NCBI GenBank assembly: GCA_965214695.1
Contig: CBDCCF010000001.1
Location: 1 to 64,000 of the forward strand
Direction of reading: 5' to 3'
DNA from: JAPOXR01 sp965214695
GTDB taxonomy: Bacteria > Pseudomonadota > Alphaproteobacteria > Rhodobacterales > Rhodobacteraceae
Length of the DNA stretch: 64,000 nt
This document shows positions 7,976-16,604 of the stretch, piece after piece; the stretch's first letter is position 1; every line of letters starts with the position of its first letter. The translations under genes were made by a program, and so were the position numbers. The notes below the pieces were generated by a model that was not told where the DNA came from, searched no databases, and saw only the letters and a program-made list of their open reading frames with translations.

Positions 7976-10618
7976 ATGAAACTGCTCTATCCTGCCATAG
8001 CCTATCTTGCAGGCGTAGCCGGCGGACAGCTTCTCTGGCAACAGGGATGGTTTGGCTGCGGTATCGGCGACCATTTCTGGATCGCGGGGCTGGCTCTCAT
8101 TCCCGTCTGCCTGTGGATGGATGCTCGTGACGTTCCCCGGGCGGCGGAGCCTATGATCTGGCCGGCGACAGCTGGTTTTGTTCCGCCGCGCAAGACCCCC
8201 TCAACCTGGCTTATCGGTGGGATTTTGCTGGCCGGTATTTGCGGCATCTTGCGCCTTGGTTCGCACCCGCCCCAGCCCTGTCTCGGGCCAACCGACCTGG
8301 CTTATTACAACGGCAATGAAGGGGACAGCAGTAGCCGGCTGGTGACTGTAGATGGGTATGTGGCGAGCTATCCGGTTCTGAAAGACGGCCGGAGGCGGCT
8401 GGACATCGAGGTTGAGTACCTAGAACTCGACGGCGAGAGGATAAGGGTCGCAGGCGTCCTGCGACTACAGACGAATAGCATCTACCGTTTTCGCTACGGC
8501 GAAGGTGTGCGGGTGAGAGGCGAGCTGACGGAGCCGCCGATCTTCGAGGGCTTTGATTACCGGGCCTATCTGGCGCGCAAAGAGATTCACAGCCTGATGC
8601 GGCGGGTACGCGTCGAACCGCAGCCGGGCATGCTGCGCGGGGGTGTTCTGCTGCAGTTCGTCTATGGCTTACGCGATCGCAGCGAGAGGCTGCTGAACCG
8701 CCTGCTACCGGAGCCGTATGCGGCGCTGGCAAACGGGATGCTTCTAGGCATCGAAGCCGGCATTCCTGACGAACTGTACGAGAAGTTCAACCTTACGGGC
8801 ACCAGCCACGTGATTGTGATCAGCGGCAGCAATGTGGCGCTAGTGACCGGTGTGCTGATGGCGCTGGGTATCAGGTTGTTTGGCAAGCGCGGCGCGCTGT
8901 GGCCGACCTTGGGCGGCCTTGCCCTATACACGTTCCTGGTGGGCGGAGACGCCGCGGTCATGCGGGCGGCGTTGATGGGCGGCCTGTTTGTGGTAGCAAC
9001 GGTGCTGGGACGCCAGAGCACCGCGCTGGTAAGCCTGGCCGCGGCCTGCTGGGCGATGACGCTGTGGAATCCGCTCATGCTGTGGGATGTGGGCTTTCAA
9101 CTCAGCAGCGCGGCTACTGTCGGACTGATCCTGATCGGACCTGCACTAACGGACAGCGTCACGTCACTATGGCACAAGTTGGAGAAGGGCTTGCTGCGGA
9201 AGGGGAGTGATCCGGACAGTTCCCAGGCGGATTTTCTCATACCCAGGTCACTTGGTGACTTGCTGCGGGACAGCCTTTTGATGACGGTCGCGGCCAGCGT
9301 AACGACCTATCCCCTTATCGTCCATTACTTTGGACGCCTCAGCTTGATCAGTCTGTTCACCAATGTGCTGATCGCGCCGGTGCAACCCTGGATAATGATC
9401 TTTGGCGGCATTGGGTTGATCGTGGGGCTATCGGGCTTGGAGCTGATCGCTCAATACCTGCTATTTGTACCTTATGCCAGTCTATGGTGGACGACAATGA
9501 TCGTGAATTGGAACGCGACCTTCCAAGGCGGCAGCGTGGAGGTTGACGGGTATGGAGGAGGTCCCATGGCTCTTACTTACGCCGCCATTCTAGGGTTGTA
9601 CTGGCGAAAGCCTTTGGCGGGATTTCTGAGGCAGATTGGGCACAGGGCCGTCCGATTTTCTACTGTGGAAAACAGAGAAACTTCGGCCGGTCGGCGGTTG
9701 ACAATCCTGGCGGGAGCGATGCCTACCTGGGCAGTTGGCATCTTGGCGATGGTGGCCGGCCTGCTGTGGTGGCTGGCTCTGACGCAGCCGGACGGACAGC
9801 TCCACGTTTACTTCCTGGATGTTGGCCAGGGGGATGGGATCTTTATCCAGACACCCAGCGGACGCCAGGTGCTGATCGACGGAGGGGATGACAGCCAGCA
9901 GCTGTACGCAGAACTGGGCGCGGTGATGCCGTTTTGGGACCGGCGGATCGATCAGGCGATCGTGACCCACCCTGACTGGAATCATATTGGGGGACAAGTC
10001 GATTTGCCGGGACGATTCACGCTGGGCCAAGCGATAATCAGTGAAAATGTGCGCGGTCACGAGGATACGCAGCTCTGGCTGGCGGCTCTGGATGCGGAGA
10101 ATGTGCCGGTTGTGGGACTACAGCAGGGCGCCTGGCTGGATCTTGGTGACGGCGCGGCGCTGTGGGTACTATGGCCGCCGCGGGAGGAGGCGTTGCGGGG
10201 ACTGGACGAAGACGACAAGAACGAGCGGTCGCTGGTGCTGAAGCTGGTTTACGGTGAATTTTCGGTGCTGCTGACGGGCGATGCCGGCCTGCCCAGCGAG
10301 GAGTGCCTGTTACGCGAGGGTCAGCCGGTCGCCGCGCATGTGCTCAAGGTCGGGCATCATGGCAGCGAACACAGCAGCAGCCCGGCGTTTGTCGAGGCGG
10401 TCGGCCCCAGTGTGGCGATCATCCAAGTCGGCGCCGAGAACCGGTACGGTCATCCGGATCCGGAGGTGCTGGAGATACTTGACGGGCGACTCGTATTGCG
10501 CAATGACAGGGAGGGGCGCGTCCACATATGGAGTGACGGCCGGCTGATGTGGGTCGGGACAGAGAAGGGTGACGGAACCGAGTTGTTGGAATGGAGCGGC
10601 GCGGCGAGGCAGGGGTGA
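7976..10618 (+). CDS. comEC: DNA internalization channel ComEC/Rec2
   Basis: An 880-residue ComEC with all three expected parts. First come N-terminal membrane helices and a DUF4131/OB-like region (to about residue 230). Next is the multi-helix competence channel (about 240-530, including GTSHVIVISGSNVALVTG). Last is a C-terminal metallo-beta-lactamase-like domain (about 610-860). The latter has the DVGQGDGIFI opening, THPDWNHIGG in the metal-site position, LTGDAGL, and KVGHHGSEHSSS. ComEC carries single-stranded DNA across the inner membrane. The lactamase-like domain may be the nuclease that degrades the second strand; the WNH variant in place of the common DxDH deserves note. It follows comEA on the same strand, a usual pairing. 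Confidence 0.95.
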   Translation: MKLLYPAIAYLAGVAGGQLLWQQGWFGCGIGDHFWIAGLALIPVCLWMDARDVPRAAEPMIWPATAGFVPPRKTPSTWLIGGILLAGICGILRLGSHPPQPCLGPTDLAYYNGNEGDSSSRLVTVDGYVASYPVLKDGRRRLDIEVEYLELDGERIRVAGVLRLQTNSIYRFRYGEGVRVRGELTEPPIFEGFDYRAYLARKEIHSLMRRVRVEPQPGMLRGGVLLQFVYGLRDRSERLLNRLLPEPYAALANGMLLGIEAGIPDELYEKFNLTGTSHVIVISGSNVALVTGVLMALGIRLFGKRGALWPTLGGLALYTFLVGGDAAVMRAALMGGLFVVATVLGRQSTALVSLAAACWAMTLWNPLMLWDVGFQLSSAATVGLILIGPALTDSVTSLWHKLEKGLLRKGSDPDSSQADFLIPRSLGDLLRDSLLMTVAASVTTYPLIVHYFGRLSLISLFTNVLIAPVQPWIMIFGGIGLIVGLSGLELIAQYLLFVPYASLWWTTMIVNWNATFQGGSVEVDGYGGGPMALTYAAILGLYWRKPLAGFLRQIGHRAVRFSTVENRETSAGRRLTILAGAMPTWAVGILAMVAGLLWWLALTQPDGQLHVYFLDVGQGDGIFIQTPSGRQVLIDGGDDSQQLYAELGAVMPFWDRRIDQAIVTHPDWNHIGGQVDLPGRFTLGQAIISENVRGHEDTQLWLAALDAENVPVVGLQQGAWLDLGDGAALWVLWPPREEALRGLDEDDKNERSLVLKLVYGEFSVLLTGDAGLPSEECLLREGQPVAAHVLKVGHHGSEHSSSPAFVEAVGPSVAIIQVGAENRYGHPDPEVLEILDGRLVLRNDREGRVHIWSDGRLMWVGTEKGDGTELLEWSGAARQG

Positions 10619-10651
10619 GTTCCCCGGCTCGGCTGCTCTTTCTCGTTCCGT

Positions 10652-10918
10652 CTAATCGAAGTATTTCTCAAGCGCTTCTTCGATCCAAGTACGGCAGAGG
10701 TCGGACATGGTTGTTTCCTGGGCCGCGGCCAGCTGCTTGAATTGACGATGGGTGCTGTTAGGCAGAAGGACGACAAGGCGACGTATTTTCTCGGGCGATT
10801 CCTCCGGGACAGTCTCGTCCTCTGCCGGCGAAGCAGGTGTGCCATGGTCGATGTAGGATTCGACGTCTGCAGCCGGGTCAGTGTTGGGTCGTCTCAAGTT
10901 GAAGCGGGTTTCAGACAT
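10652..10918 (-). CDS. Small ribbon-helix-helix-like partner of ParA
   Basis: An 88-residue protein with a disordered, acidic N-terminal half (ESYIDHGTPASPAEDETVPEE). The C-terminal half fits a ribbon-helix-helix DNA-binding fold: a strand-like RRLVVLLPNS followed by two helices (HRQFKQLAAAQETTMSDLC and WIEEALEKY). It overlaps the end of the parA-like gene by eight bases and must be co-translated with it. In plasmid type Ib partition systems a small RHH protein binds the centromere and activates ParA, and that is the inferred role. It could also repress the operon through the AT-rich sites upstream of parA. The RHH call rests on pattern only. Confidence 0.7.
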   Translation of the reverse strand: MSETRFNLRRPNTDPAADVESYIDHGTPASPAEDETVPEESPEKIRRLVVLLPNSTHRQFKQLAAAQETTMSDLCRTWIEEALEKYFD

Positions 10919-11528
10919 TGCGCAACTCCTTAATTAGATCGGCGATTTCGTGGGCGGCCGGGCTGTCCGGTGCGTACTCCTGGATGCTCTGGGCATGGAG
11001 CATGGACTCGGCAAAGGCAACTCGCTGCGTAATTTCGGTTTCGAGCGCCGGCAGAGGCAGTTCGAGCATACGCATCTCTCGCCCCAGGATGGTGCCGGCT
11101 ATTTTGCGGGAGATGACGAAGTAGGCGTGCAGGTCGGGACGGTAAATGCGTGCTTCTTCCACCTGCCCGACGGTGCGGTCGGATGCCCAGGCCGACAGGG
11201 CGGAGGGTTCGATAGGGATGATGACCAAATCGGCGGCGATCAAGCAGGAGCGAGTGATGGCGTCGTCACGGGGTGTACCGTCGATGACTATCCAGTCGTA
11301 GATATCTCTTTGCCGGTCTACCTCTTTGTGCAGGTTTTTGCGCGGCACGGCGAAGACGGAAAAGGGTTGATCCTCACGCAGAGAGGACCAGGCGTTGGCG
11401 GATGCCTGCTGATCGGCATCGATGAGCAGGACGCGTTCCCCGGCCTGGGCCAATCCATAGGCCACGTTAAGCGAGAGGGTGGTCTTGCCCGTGCCGCCTT
11501 TCTGGTTGAGAAATGCCAGTACCGTCAT
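10911..11528 (-). CDS. parA: ParA family partition ATPase
   Basis: A 205-residue ParA/MinD-type ATPase without an N-terminal HTH, the small type Ib class of plasmids. Residues 10-17 are the deviant Walker A KGGTGKTT. DADQQASA is the A' region, and IVIDGTP carries the Walker B aspartate. ParA proteins use ATP-driven DNA binding to move plasmids or other cargo. The gene leads a two-gene operon with the RHH protein. About 45 bases upstream lie ACATCGACATGTGCATATGC and further AT-rich motifs, candidate centromere or operator. Its presence beside comEC points to an integrated plasmid or ICE remnant. Confidence 0.93.
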   Translation of the reverse strand: MTVLAFLNQKGGTGKTTLSLNVAYGLAQAGERVLLIDADQQASANAWSSLREDQPFSVFAVPRKNLHKEVDRQRDIYDWIVIDGTPRDDAITRSCLIAADLVIIPIEPSALSAWASDRTVGQVEEARIYRPDLHAYFVISRKIAGTILGREMRMLELPLPALETEITQRVAFAESMLHAQSIQEYAPDSPAAHEIADLIKELRNV

Positions 11529-11815
11529 TGCCGAATACTCCCGGGGATGTCAATATAGCAGTTATTGACATACATCGACATGTGCATATGCGCCAAAGTC
11601 GATAGTGGTAAGTTCAGGTTTTGTTCAGGGTGGGGTGTTTTGGGTAACTCAAATAGGTATCATTCTTGGGTTGTATTGTGGGTGTGGTGACACGAAAAAC
11701 AAAACTACCCTATAGTCCAAACTTCTACTTTACGCCGAAAGCACAACAAAACCCGTGGTCCTCTACAAGTGTGGCAAATATTAACATATAGTAACACACA
11801 TATATGTACATCAAG
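11529..11815 (-). promoter_or_regulatory. AT-rich upstream region of the parA operon
   Basis: This stretch is much more AT-rich than the flanks. It holds several ATATG/CATAT words: ACATACATCGACATGTGCAT near 11568-11587, and AACATATAG plus ACACATATATGTACAT near 11782-11810. It likely contains the parA promoter, and possibly the centromere-like sites bound by the RHH protein. No individual promoter element is clear enough to name. Confidence 0.4.
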
Positions 11816-12318
11816 AATCGAACACACCAATTGTCCAGGCTTCTGTCAGGGGCACGTTTTGGCCGGAGCAGTGGATCCGCCAACTACTTTCGGGCGTCCT
11901 GGCTTGCGAATCATTGCTGGACACCGCGGCAGAGGATGGCCGCGGCGCACCTTCTGGTCCTCTGATCTTACGCCAAGTTGCGGCACTGCACTGCACTATT
12001 ACGGCATAGAGGAACCGCAAGGCAGCGTGTGTGCGGCGCGAAAAAAAAAATTTGACGAAGTCCTCTCTGGTGGAAACGGGGAGTTGTGGCATTGGTCGGC
12101 GCATTAATTTCTGTTCACGGGGAGGGCCGCGGCCGTGCATTCTGCCTGTGCTCTGGTCTGGTCGGCGGGATTGATCAGCTTCTGGATCCGGACAAAGTGT
12201 GCAGGCCATGAGTGCCGCAACTATGCCGCTGGTATCAGGCCTGCAGGTGCGTGTGCTGCTACCGAACGAAATGGGGACGGCCGGTGTGGCAGGCGCTGTT
12301 TGGTCGTCTGCGTCGATA

Positions 12319-12382
12319 GGGCGGCCCAAGCGGAGGCCGAGGTCGAGCGAAGCGAGGGCGAGGGTGAAGCGCAGGGCCGCCC
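12319..12382. repeat. GC hairpin A (9-bp arms)
   Basis: GGGCGGCCC at 12319-12327 pairs perfectly with GGGCCGCCC at 12374-12382. The 46-base loop contains GAGGTCGAGCGAAGCGAGGG and matches the loop of hairpin D at 13814-13877 almost base for base. Confidence 0.7.
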
Positions 12383-12440
12383 AGTGGTGGTGCATGTCGA
12401 TGGCCGGTCGCGCGCGGGCTTGCTGGGTCTGGCTGTGGTA

Positions 12441-12489
12441 GGCTGGGGCGCCGAGCGTGTGAGGAACAAGCCGTGAAGGCGCCCCAGCC
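12441..12489. repeat. GC hairpin B (12-bp arms)
   Basis: GGCTGGGGCGCC at 12441-12452 pairs perfectly with GGCGCCCCAGCC at 12478-12489. The 25-base loop (GAGCGTGTGAGGAAC...) is nearly identical to that of hairpin C, although the arms differ. Confidence 0.75.
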
Positions 12490-12562
12490 GGTGTCCCTCG
12501 AAGGCCTGCCGGCGTCGCGGCGTGTCTTGATCTGGCTGATGCCGGTGTTCGCGAACGGTCAG

Positions 12563-12606
12563 GGGCGGCCCGGAGCGTGTGAGGAACGAGCCGTGAAGGG
12601 CCGCCC
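12563..12606. repeat. GC hairpin C (9-bp arms)
   Basis: GGGCGGCCC at 12563-12571 pairs with GGGCCGCCC at 12598-12606. It shares its loop with hairpin B and its arms with hairpins A and D. Confidence 0.75.
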
Positions 12607-12948
12607 GGTTTTGCCGGCGTCGAGATTGTCCTTGTGCTTTCTGTATGGCCGCGACGATTGTCTGTGCCTGGAGTTTGCGTCTGTGGTTGTGCCCGGGTAC
12701 GAGTGGCTTTGTGCAAGGTACTGCATTGGGGCGTCGCGTGGGTCCAGGCCTGCGTCTGGGTGGCGATGTTTGCGAGCTGGTCTTGTGGATGCCGGCGCGG
12801 TGTATCAACGGGTCCAGCGCCGGGCGCTGGTCGTGGTGCAGCGGCGAAACGCTGCCGGGGGGTGTGGGGGGCTGGCCCCCTGCGCTGGGGAGAGTTTGAG
12901 AGGGGGATACCCCTCTCATGTTGCCGGCCCGGAAAAGCGCTTTTTATT

Positions 12949-13043
12949 CCGTATAATCGCAAGTTATAGGGAAAGGCGTCTGCGCCGGTGCAACCGCCCG
13001 AGGAACGAGGGCGGGGGCATTCCCTATAACGACTGTTATACGG
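12949..13043. repeat. Long interrupted hairpin E
   Basis: CCGTATAA (12949-12956) and GTTATAGGGAA (12963-12973) pair with TTATACGG (13036-13043) and TTCCCTATAAC (13020-13030), separated by a 6+5 internal loop. The apex holds a second stem, CGCCC-gaggaacga-GGGCG, which carries the same GAGGAACGA word as loops B and C. Confidence 0.7.
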
Positions 13044-13085
13044 CCAGGGCGCCGGCGCCGTCTGCGGCGACGAAAAGCGCCCTGG
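13044..13085. repeat. GC hairpin F (9-bp arms)
   Basis: CCAGGGCGC at 13044-13052 pairs with GCGCCCTGG at 13077-13085, directly abutting hairpin E. A GC-rich 24-base loop lies between. Confidence 0.6.
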
Positions 13086-13714
13086 GTAAATAAAAAGCGC
13101 CCGGGCCAGCAATGCCGTTGACGTTCGCCGGCGATGCTGTGCGGAGTACGTGGCCGCTCTGCGTGGCCGGCGGGGTGTTGACGTTGGTGCAGGGGGGTGG
13201 CCGGCGCAGGCCTAGGCACCGATCCGGACACGTGGACAAGACCGGGGCCGAGACTGGTCCCAAAGCCGGCTGCCTTCGAAGGCGTGCGGTCGTGTGGCTG
13301 GCCTGCGTGCTGGTGATTGACCGGTCTTGATGCGACACGAGGGCCTGGGGCTGCCGGCTCGGGCCGGCTATGTGTCGGTCCTGTAGCCTGGTTGGGTTGG
13401 GGCCGCTGGCAGCTGCTAGATGCAAGGTCCTGCAGGACCTGTGGGGTCAAATAAAACGCTCTACGGGCCTTACAGTGGGTCGGTTGATCGTCCGCTCTGC
13501 TAAAAACGTCATTTTCGGCTATGCGGCACCGATTCTGCCTTCAGCGGCTTCGAGCAAGCCAGTGGCGCAGCCTCGCCGGCCATATCCTGCGTCCCGAGGG
13601 TGAGGCAGGCCGCCGGCGAGATACCTCGCGTTAGCAGAGCACTTGTCCGCCAGCCTCCTTTCGAACCGGGCATGCGGTTTTCACCGCATCCGGCTCTCCT
13701 GTGTCGTTACAAAG

Positions 13715-13785
13715 CAGTGGTGTTTGGTCGGTATTGGCATTCCGGAAGTCAGTCGACTTTGGGGCATGCGGTCCACAAGCCGGTC
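13715..13785. repeat. Dispersed repeat copy 1 (about 70 bp)
   Basis: The sequence around TTGGTCGGTATTGGCATTCC through GGGCATGCGGTCCACAAG is about 85% identical to 30835-30900. Neither copy lies in a gene, and no coding signal is visible. Confidence 0.65.
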
Positions 13786-13813
13786 TTGCTTTCTGATGGT
13801 CTTTGCGGCGAAA

Positions 13814-13877
13814 GGGCGGCCCAAGAAGAGGCCGAGGTCGAGCGAAGCGAGGGCGAAGGTGAAGCGCAGGGCCGCCC
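13814..13877. repeat. GC hairpin D (9-bp arms)
   Basis: GGGCGGCCC at 13814-13822 pairs with GGGCCGCCC at 13869-13877. It is a near copy of hairpin A with a few loop substitutions, about 1.5 kb away. Confidence 0.7.
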
Positions 13878-14230
13878 GGTGGTAGGCGGGGCGCTGCGAT
13901 TTTGGGTTGTGGAAGTGGATTTCGTACCTTTGTGAGCCCGAGCGTGGTTCTGAGAGGCTCTGTGGGCGAATTTGCGCTCGGCGACGCCGGCCGAACAGTG
14001 ACACTGGCGACATCTTAGTCGTCAGACGGGAGTAGGAACGGGGCCAGCGCAGGCCAGGCGCCGGTCCGGACACATGCACAAAACCAGGACTGAATCTGGG
14101 CACATGGCCGGCACCAATGCCGGCGCCATTCTGGATGTGCACTGCCGGCCGCAAGCGTGTTCGTTTTTCGCAGCTGTGTGGTGGTCGAGATCCTGTTGGC
14201 TCAGTACGAATGCCGGCTGCTCTCCCTGGT

Positions 14231-14313
14231 GGTGGCGCGTGTGGTGTTGCGGCGGTCTGCCGCCGCCCGGGAAAGGACCCTCCCCGGCCGTTTGGGGAGA
14301 GGTCCTTTCCCGG
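14231..14313. repeat. 40-bp repeat plus hairpin G
   Basis: A 40-base segment (14231-14270) containing the small palindrome GCGGCGG-tctg-CCGCCGC leads into a long hairpin. CCGGGAAAGGACC (14267-14279) pairs with GGTCCTTTCCCGG (14301-14313), with TCCCC/GGGGA and a GGCCGTTT apex. The 40-base segment recurs before hairpin H with a different stem. Confidence 0.75.
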
Positions 14314-14446
14314 CTTTCCCTGAGGCGCCGGCTGCGAGCTCGTCTTTGCGGCGTCCAGTCGTCCAGGACCTCTCGGCCACGCGTGCCAGCTGGCATCTTG
14401 GCGTCCTGGTGGTCGTGCCGCGGCCGGCCATGCTCGTCTGCCTGAC

Positions 14447-14532
14447 GGTGGCGCGTGTGGTGTTGCGGCGGTCTGCCGCCGCCCGGCAACGGACTCGCCC
14501 CCGGCTGTTTCGGGGACGCTGGCCGTTGCCGG
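14447..14532. repeat. 40-bp repeat plus hairpin H
   Basis: The same 40-base leader as at 14231 (here 14447-14486) is followed by a hairpin whose arms are CCGGCAACGG (14483-14492) and CCGTTGCCGG (14523-14532). The inner CCCC-GGCTGTTTC-GGGG apex resembles that of hairpin G. Confidence 0.75.
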
Positions 14533-14799
14533 CTAGGTCCTTGCGATTGGACTCCCGACCAGCAATGGCAGTGCTTGCGACGAACGATAGCCTGGGGCGA
14601 AGGTTTGTTCGGGCCTGGCTAGACTGGCGCTGCGGATTGCTAAGTATTTCTGTACCTGTACTCTCGAAAAAGTCGCTTAGAGCGCCTCTGAGTGTGTCGA
14701 AGATTCAGCATAGGCGCTGAAAATGGCAATTTCGCCGGCTTCGGGCTGTTTTCAGATCGGATCCGGAACTGCGTTCTGGATGCCGGAGTTTATCGCCCT

Positions 14800-14898
14800 G
14801 ATCAGCAGGTGCCTCTGCGCGCCTGGGGCCGTCTCGCTGTTCTTTCCACGCAGTGCCGTTGAGACGCGAACGTCTCTGCGCGCCTAGGGCCGCCCCTA
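14800..14898 (-). ncRNA. Candidate right end and guide-RNA scaffold of the TnpB element
   Basis: Just past the tnpB stop, on its strand, is the hairpin GAGACG-cgaa-CGTCTC (14861-14876), flanked by two copies of CTCTGCGCGCCTRGGGCCG (14813-14831 and 14874-14892). TnpB nucleases are guided by an RNA that spans the 3' end of their gene and the element end. This is where such an RNA would lie, but its exact ends cannot be read from the sequence. Confidence 0.4.
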
Positions 14899-16119
14899 CG
14901 CGAATGGGAAGCGTAACTGCACAGGTGGCCCCGACGCTGTGAGATTCCCGGGCTGAGTGGTCTTACTGCACCTGCTCATATTTCCGCGGGCGTCAATTCC
15001 GGCGGTTCTCGCCGTACTCTGTTTCAATATGTTTCGGGCGGCGTTCAGGTCTCTGTCATGCAGGGCCCCGCACTGTTGGCATACCCACCGACGATCCGAC
15101 AGATCGAGGGCTGCGTTGTGGGCATTGCACGCGCTGCATGTCTTGGATGAGGCAAACCAGCGATCCACCATTATGATCTTACAGCCGTACCAATCCCCTT
15201 TGTACTCCAGTTGTCGCACGAACTCGCCCCAACCGGCGTCGACAATCGATTTGGCCAAGCTATGGTTTCGCAGCATGCCCTTCACATACAGGTTTTCAAC
15301 CCCGATATGGCCGTGGGTTTCGACCAACTGCCGGCTGAGCTTGTGCAGGAAGTCGGCGCGGCGGTTGGCTACCTTCTCGTGCTGCCTTGCAAGCAGGACT
15401 TTCGCTTTGCGGCGGTTCGCCGATCCTTTGCGCTTGCGGGACAGCCGGCGCTGCAGGCGTTTCAGCCGACGTTCGGCTTTCCGCAGGTGTTTTGGCGGAT
15501 CGATGGTCCGACCATCTGAAAGTGTTACGAATGTTTTCAACCCCAGGTCAATGCCCACTTCCGGGCCGATTGCAGGTGGAGGCGTCATATCCACTTCGCA
15601 CTGAATCGACACGAAGAATTTGCCGCTCTTGGATTTCGAGACGGTCATGTTCTTGGGTGTTCCTTCGATGCGCCGGTGCTGCGTGATCTTCACGTAGCCG
15701 ACCTTCGGAATTCTGATGCGGCCGTTTGCGATGCGCAATTGGATGCCGCCGGCGAAGAGATAGCGGATCGACTGGTGGTTACGTTTACATTTGAAGCGGG
15801 GGTAGCGTGCACGGCCGGCAAAGAAGTTGCGGTAGGCCCGATCAAGGTCGCGGATCGCCTGTTGCAGGCTTTGGTTATAGGCTTGCTGGAGCCATTCATT
15901 GCCGGCTTCGCGCTTATGATCAGTGAGGTCCAAGCAGCAGTCCGCCTCTGACAGGGTTTCGCCGGTGTCCTGGTAGTAGCCTTCGCGGGCGGCGCGGTAG
16001 CGGTTGTAGACGTAGCGGACAGCGCCGAAGTGGAAGGCGAGGGCATTTGCCTGGGCAGCGGTGGGGTAGATTCTGTATTTGTACGCGCGATAGCGCGTGG
16101 TAGACTGTTGGGCGTCCAT
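14896..16119 (-). CDS. tnpB: RNA-guided nuclease TnpB (IS200/IS605 or IS1341-type)
   Basis: A 407-residue full-length TnpB. The N-terminal OrfB helix-turn-helix region opens YRAYKYRIYPT. The RuvC-like nuclease carries D191 (GIDLG), E275 (IGVEN) and D357 (HDRDLNAARN). The zinc finger uses C328, C331, C347 and C350. All catalytic residues are present, so the protein is probably active. TnpB cuts DNA next to a short target motif under guidance of an RNA from its own 3' end, helping the transposon persist at its site. No TnpA transposase is seen on either side within 1 kb, so this is a solo TnpB. It starts with ATG at 16119. Confidence 0.95.
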   Translation of the reverse strand: MDAQQSTTRYRAYKYRIYPTAAQANALAFHFGAVRYVYNRYRAAREGYYQDTGETLSEADCCLDLTDHKREAGNEWLQQAYNQSLQQAIRDLDRAYRNFFAGRARYPRFKCKRNHQSIRYLFAGGIQLRIANGRIRIPKVGYVKITQHRRIEGTPKNMTVSKSKSGKFFVSIQCEVDMTPPPAIGPEVGIDLGLKTFVTLSDGRTIDPPKHLRKAERRLKRLQRRLSRKRKGSANRRKAKVLLARQHEKVANRRADFLHKLSRQLVETHGHIGVENLYVKGMLRNHSLAKSIVDAGWGEFVRQLEYKGDWYGCKIIMVDRWFASSKTCSACNAHNAALDLSDRRWVCQQCGALHDRDLNAARNILKQSTARTAGIDARGNMSRCSKTTQPGNLTASGPPVQLRFPFA

Positions 16120-16413
16120 GAGCCATTACCTCGTGGGCCGGGCCGGTGGGATGGCAGTCCCGACCGGCCATTCTTCTTTTCAGTTGTACCCTCTGCAGCT
16201 AGACAGGCTAGAAGGTAGTGTCTTCGCCGTCGTCGCGGGCGTCTCTCGTTATTGTCCTCTCACCTCCGTCAAGTTCGGTGCATTCGTATAGAGTGCGCTG
16301 CCCTCTGTTTCCGCATAGACTTCGATCTGGCGGTAGCCATATGGATTGCAGACAGACTCATGCTGGGCTCAGTGTGCATTCATCCTGTCAGGTATAAATG
16401 CTCTGATTTGCGG
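16120..16413. other. Upstream region of tnpB, no gene seen
   Basis: No credible ORF, transposase fragment or RNA gene was recognised here. The left end of the TnpB element should lie within it, but no clear subterminal hairpin could be placed. Confidence 0.5.
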
Positions 16414-16604
16414 TTAGGCTTGGCGGATCTCGGAAATGCCAGCCTGTGTCGGCGCTAATCGATTTTTTCTTAGGTTCTCATTTTTTTGAACATATGAGAA
16501 TAATAATACTATAGCATCTATATTCATATTAACATATATGCAACTGACTATCAAATCGACCATGTACTTGGGTGCGGTCCAAAGTGGAGGTACGTTTCGG
16601 ACAA

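Larger units (their letters stand above)
11830..14770. other. Non-coding, hairpin- and repeat-rich island
   Basis: About 2.9 kb with no credible gene. All long frames are arginine-, proline- and alanine-rich, overlap on both strands and show no known motif. The DNA instead holds many strong GC hairpins (listed separately). It also has a diverged direct repeat (13213-13270 against 14056-14112, sharing a core around TCCGGACAC), two 40-base repeats (14231-14270 and 14447-14486), and a 70-base segment shared with 30835-30900. It lies between the ParA operon and a TnpB gene. It may be an accumulation of small non-autonomous elements or structured RNAs; its origin is unclear. Confidence 0.6.

Noticed and set aside
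11811..13112. 433-codon minus-strand frame in the hairpin island
   Set aside because: Arg/Pro/Ala-rich, no motif, covered by other frames and by hairpins; typical chance frame in GC-rich DNA.
14157..14720. 187-codon plus-strand frame with repeated VVARVVLRRSAAAR
   Set aside because: The repeat in the protein only reflects the 40-base DNA repeat; no family and no start signal.
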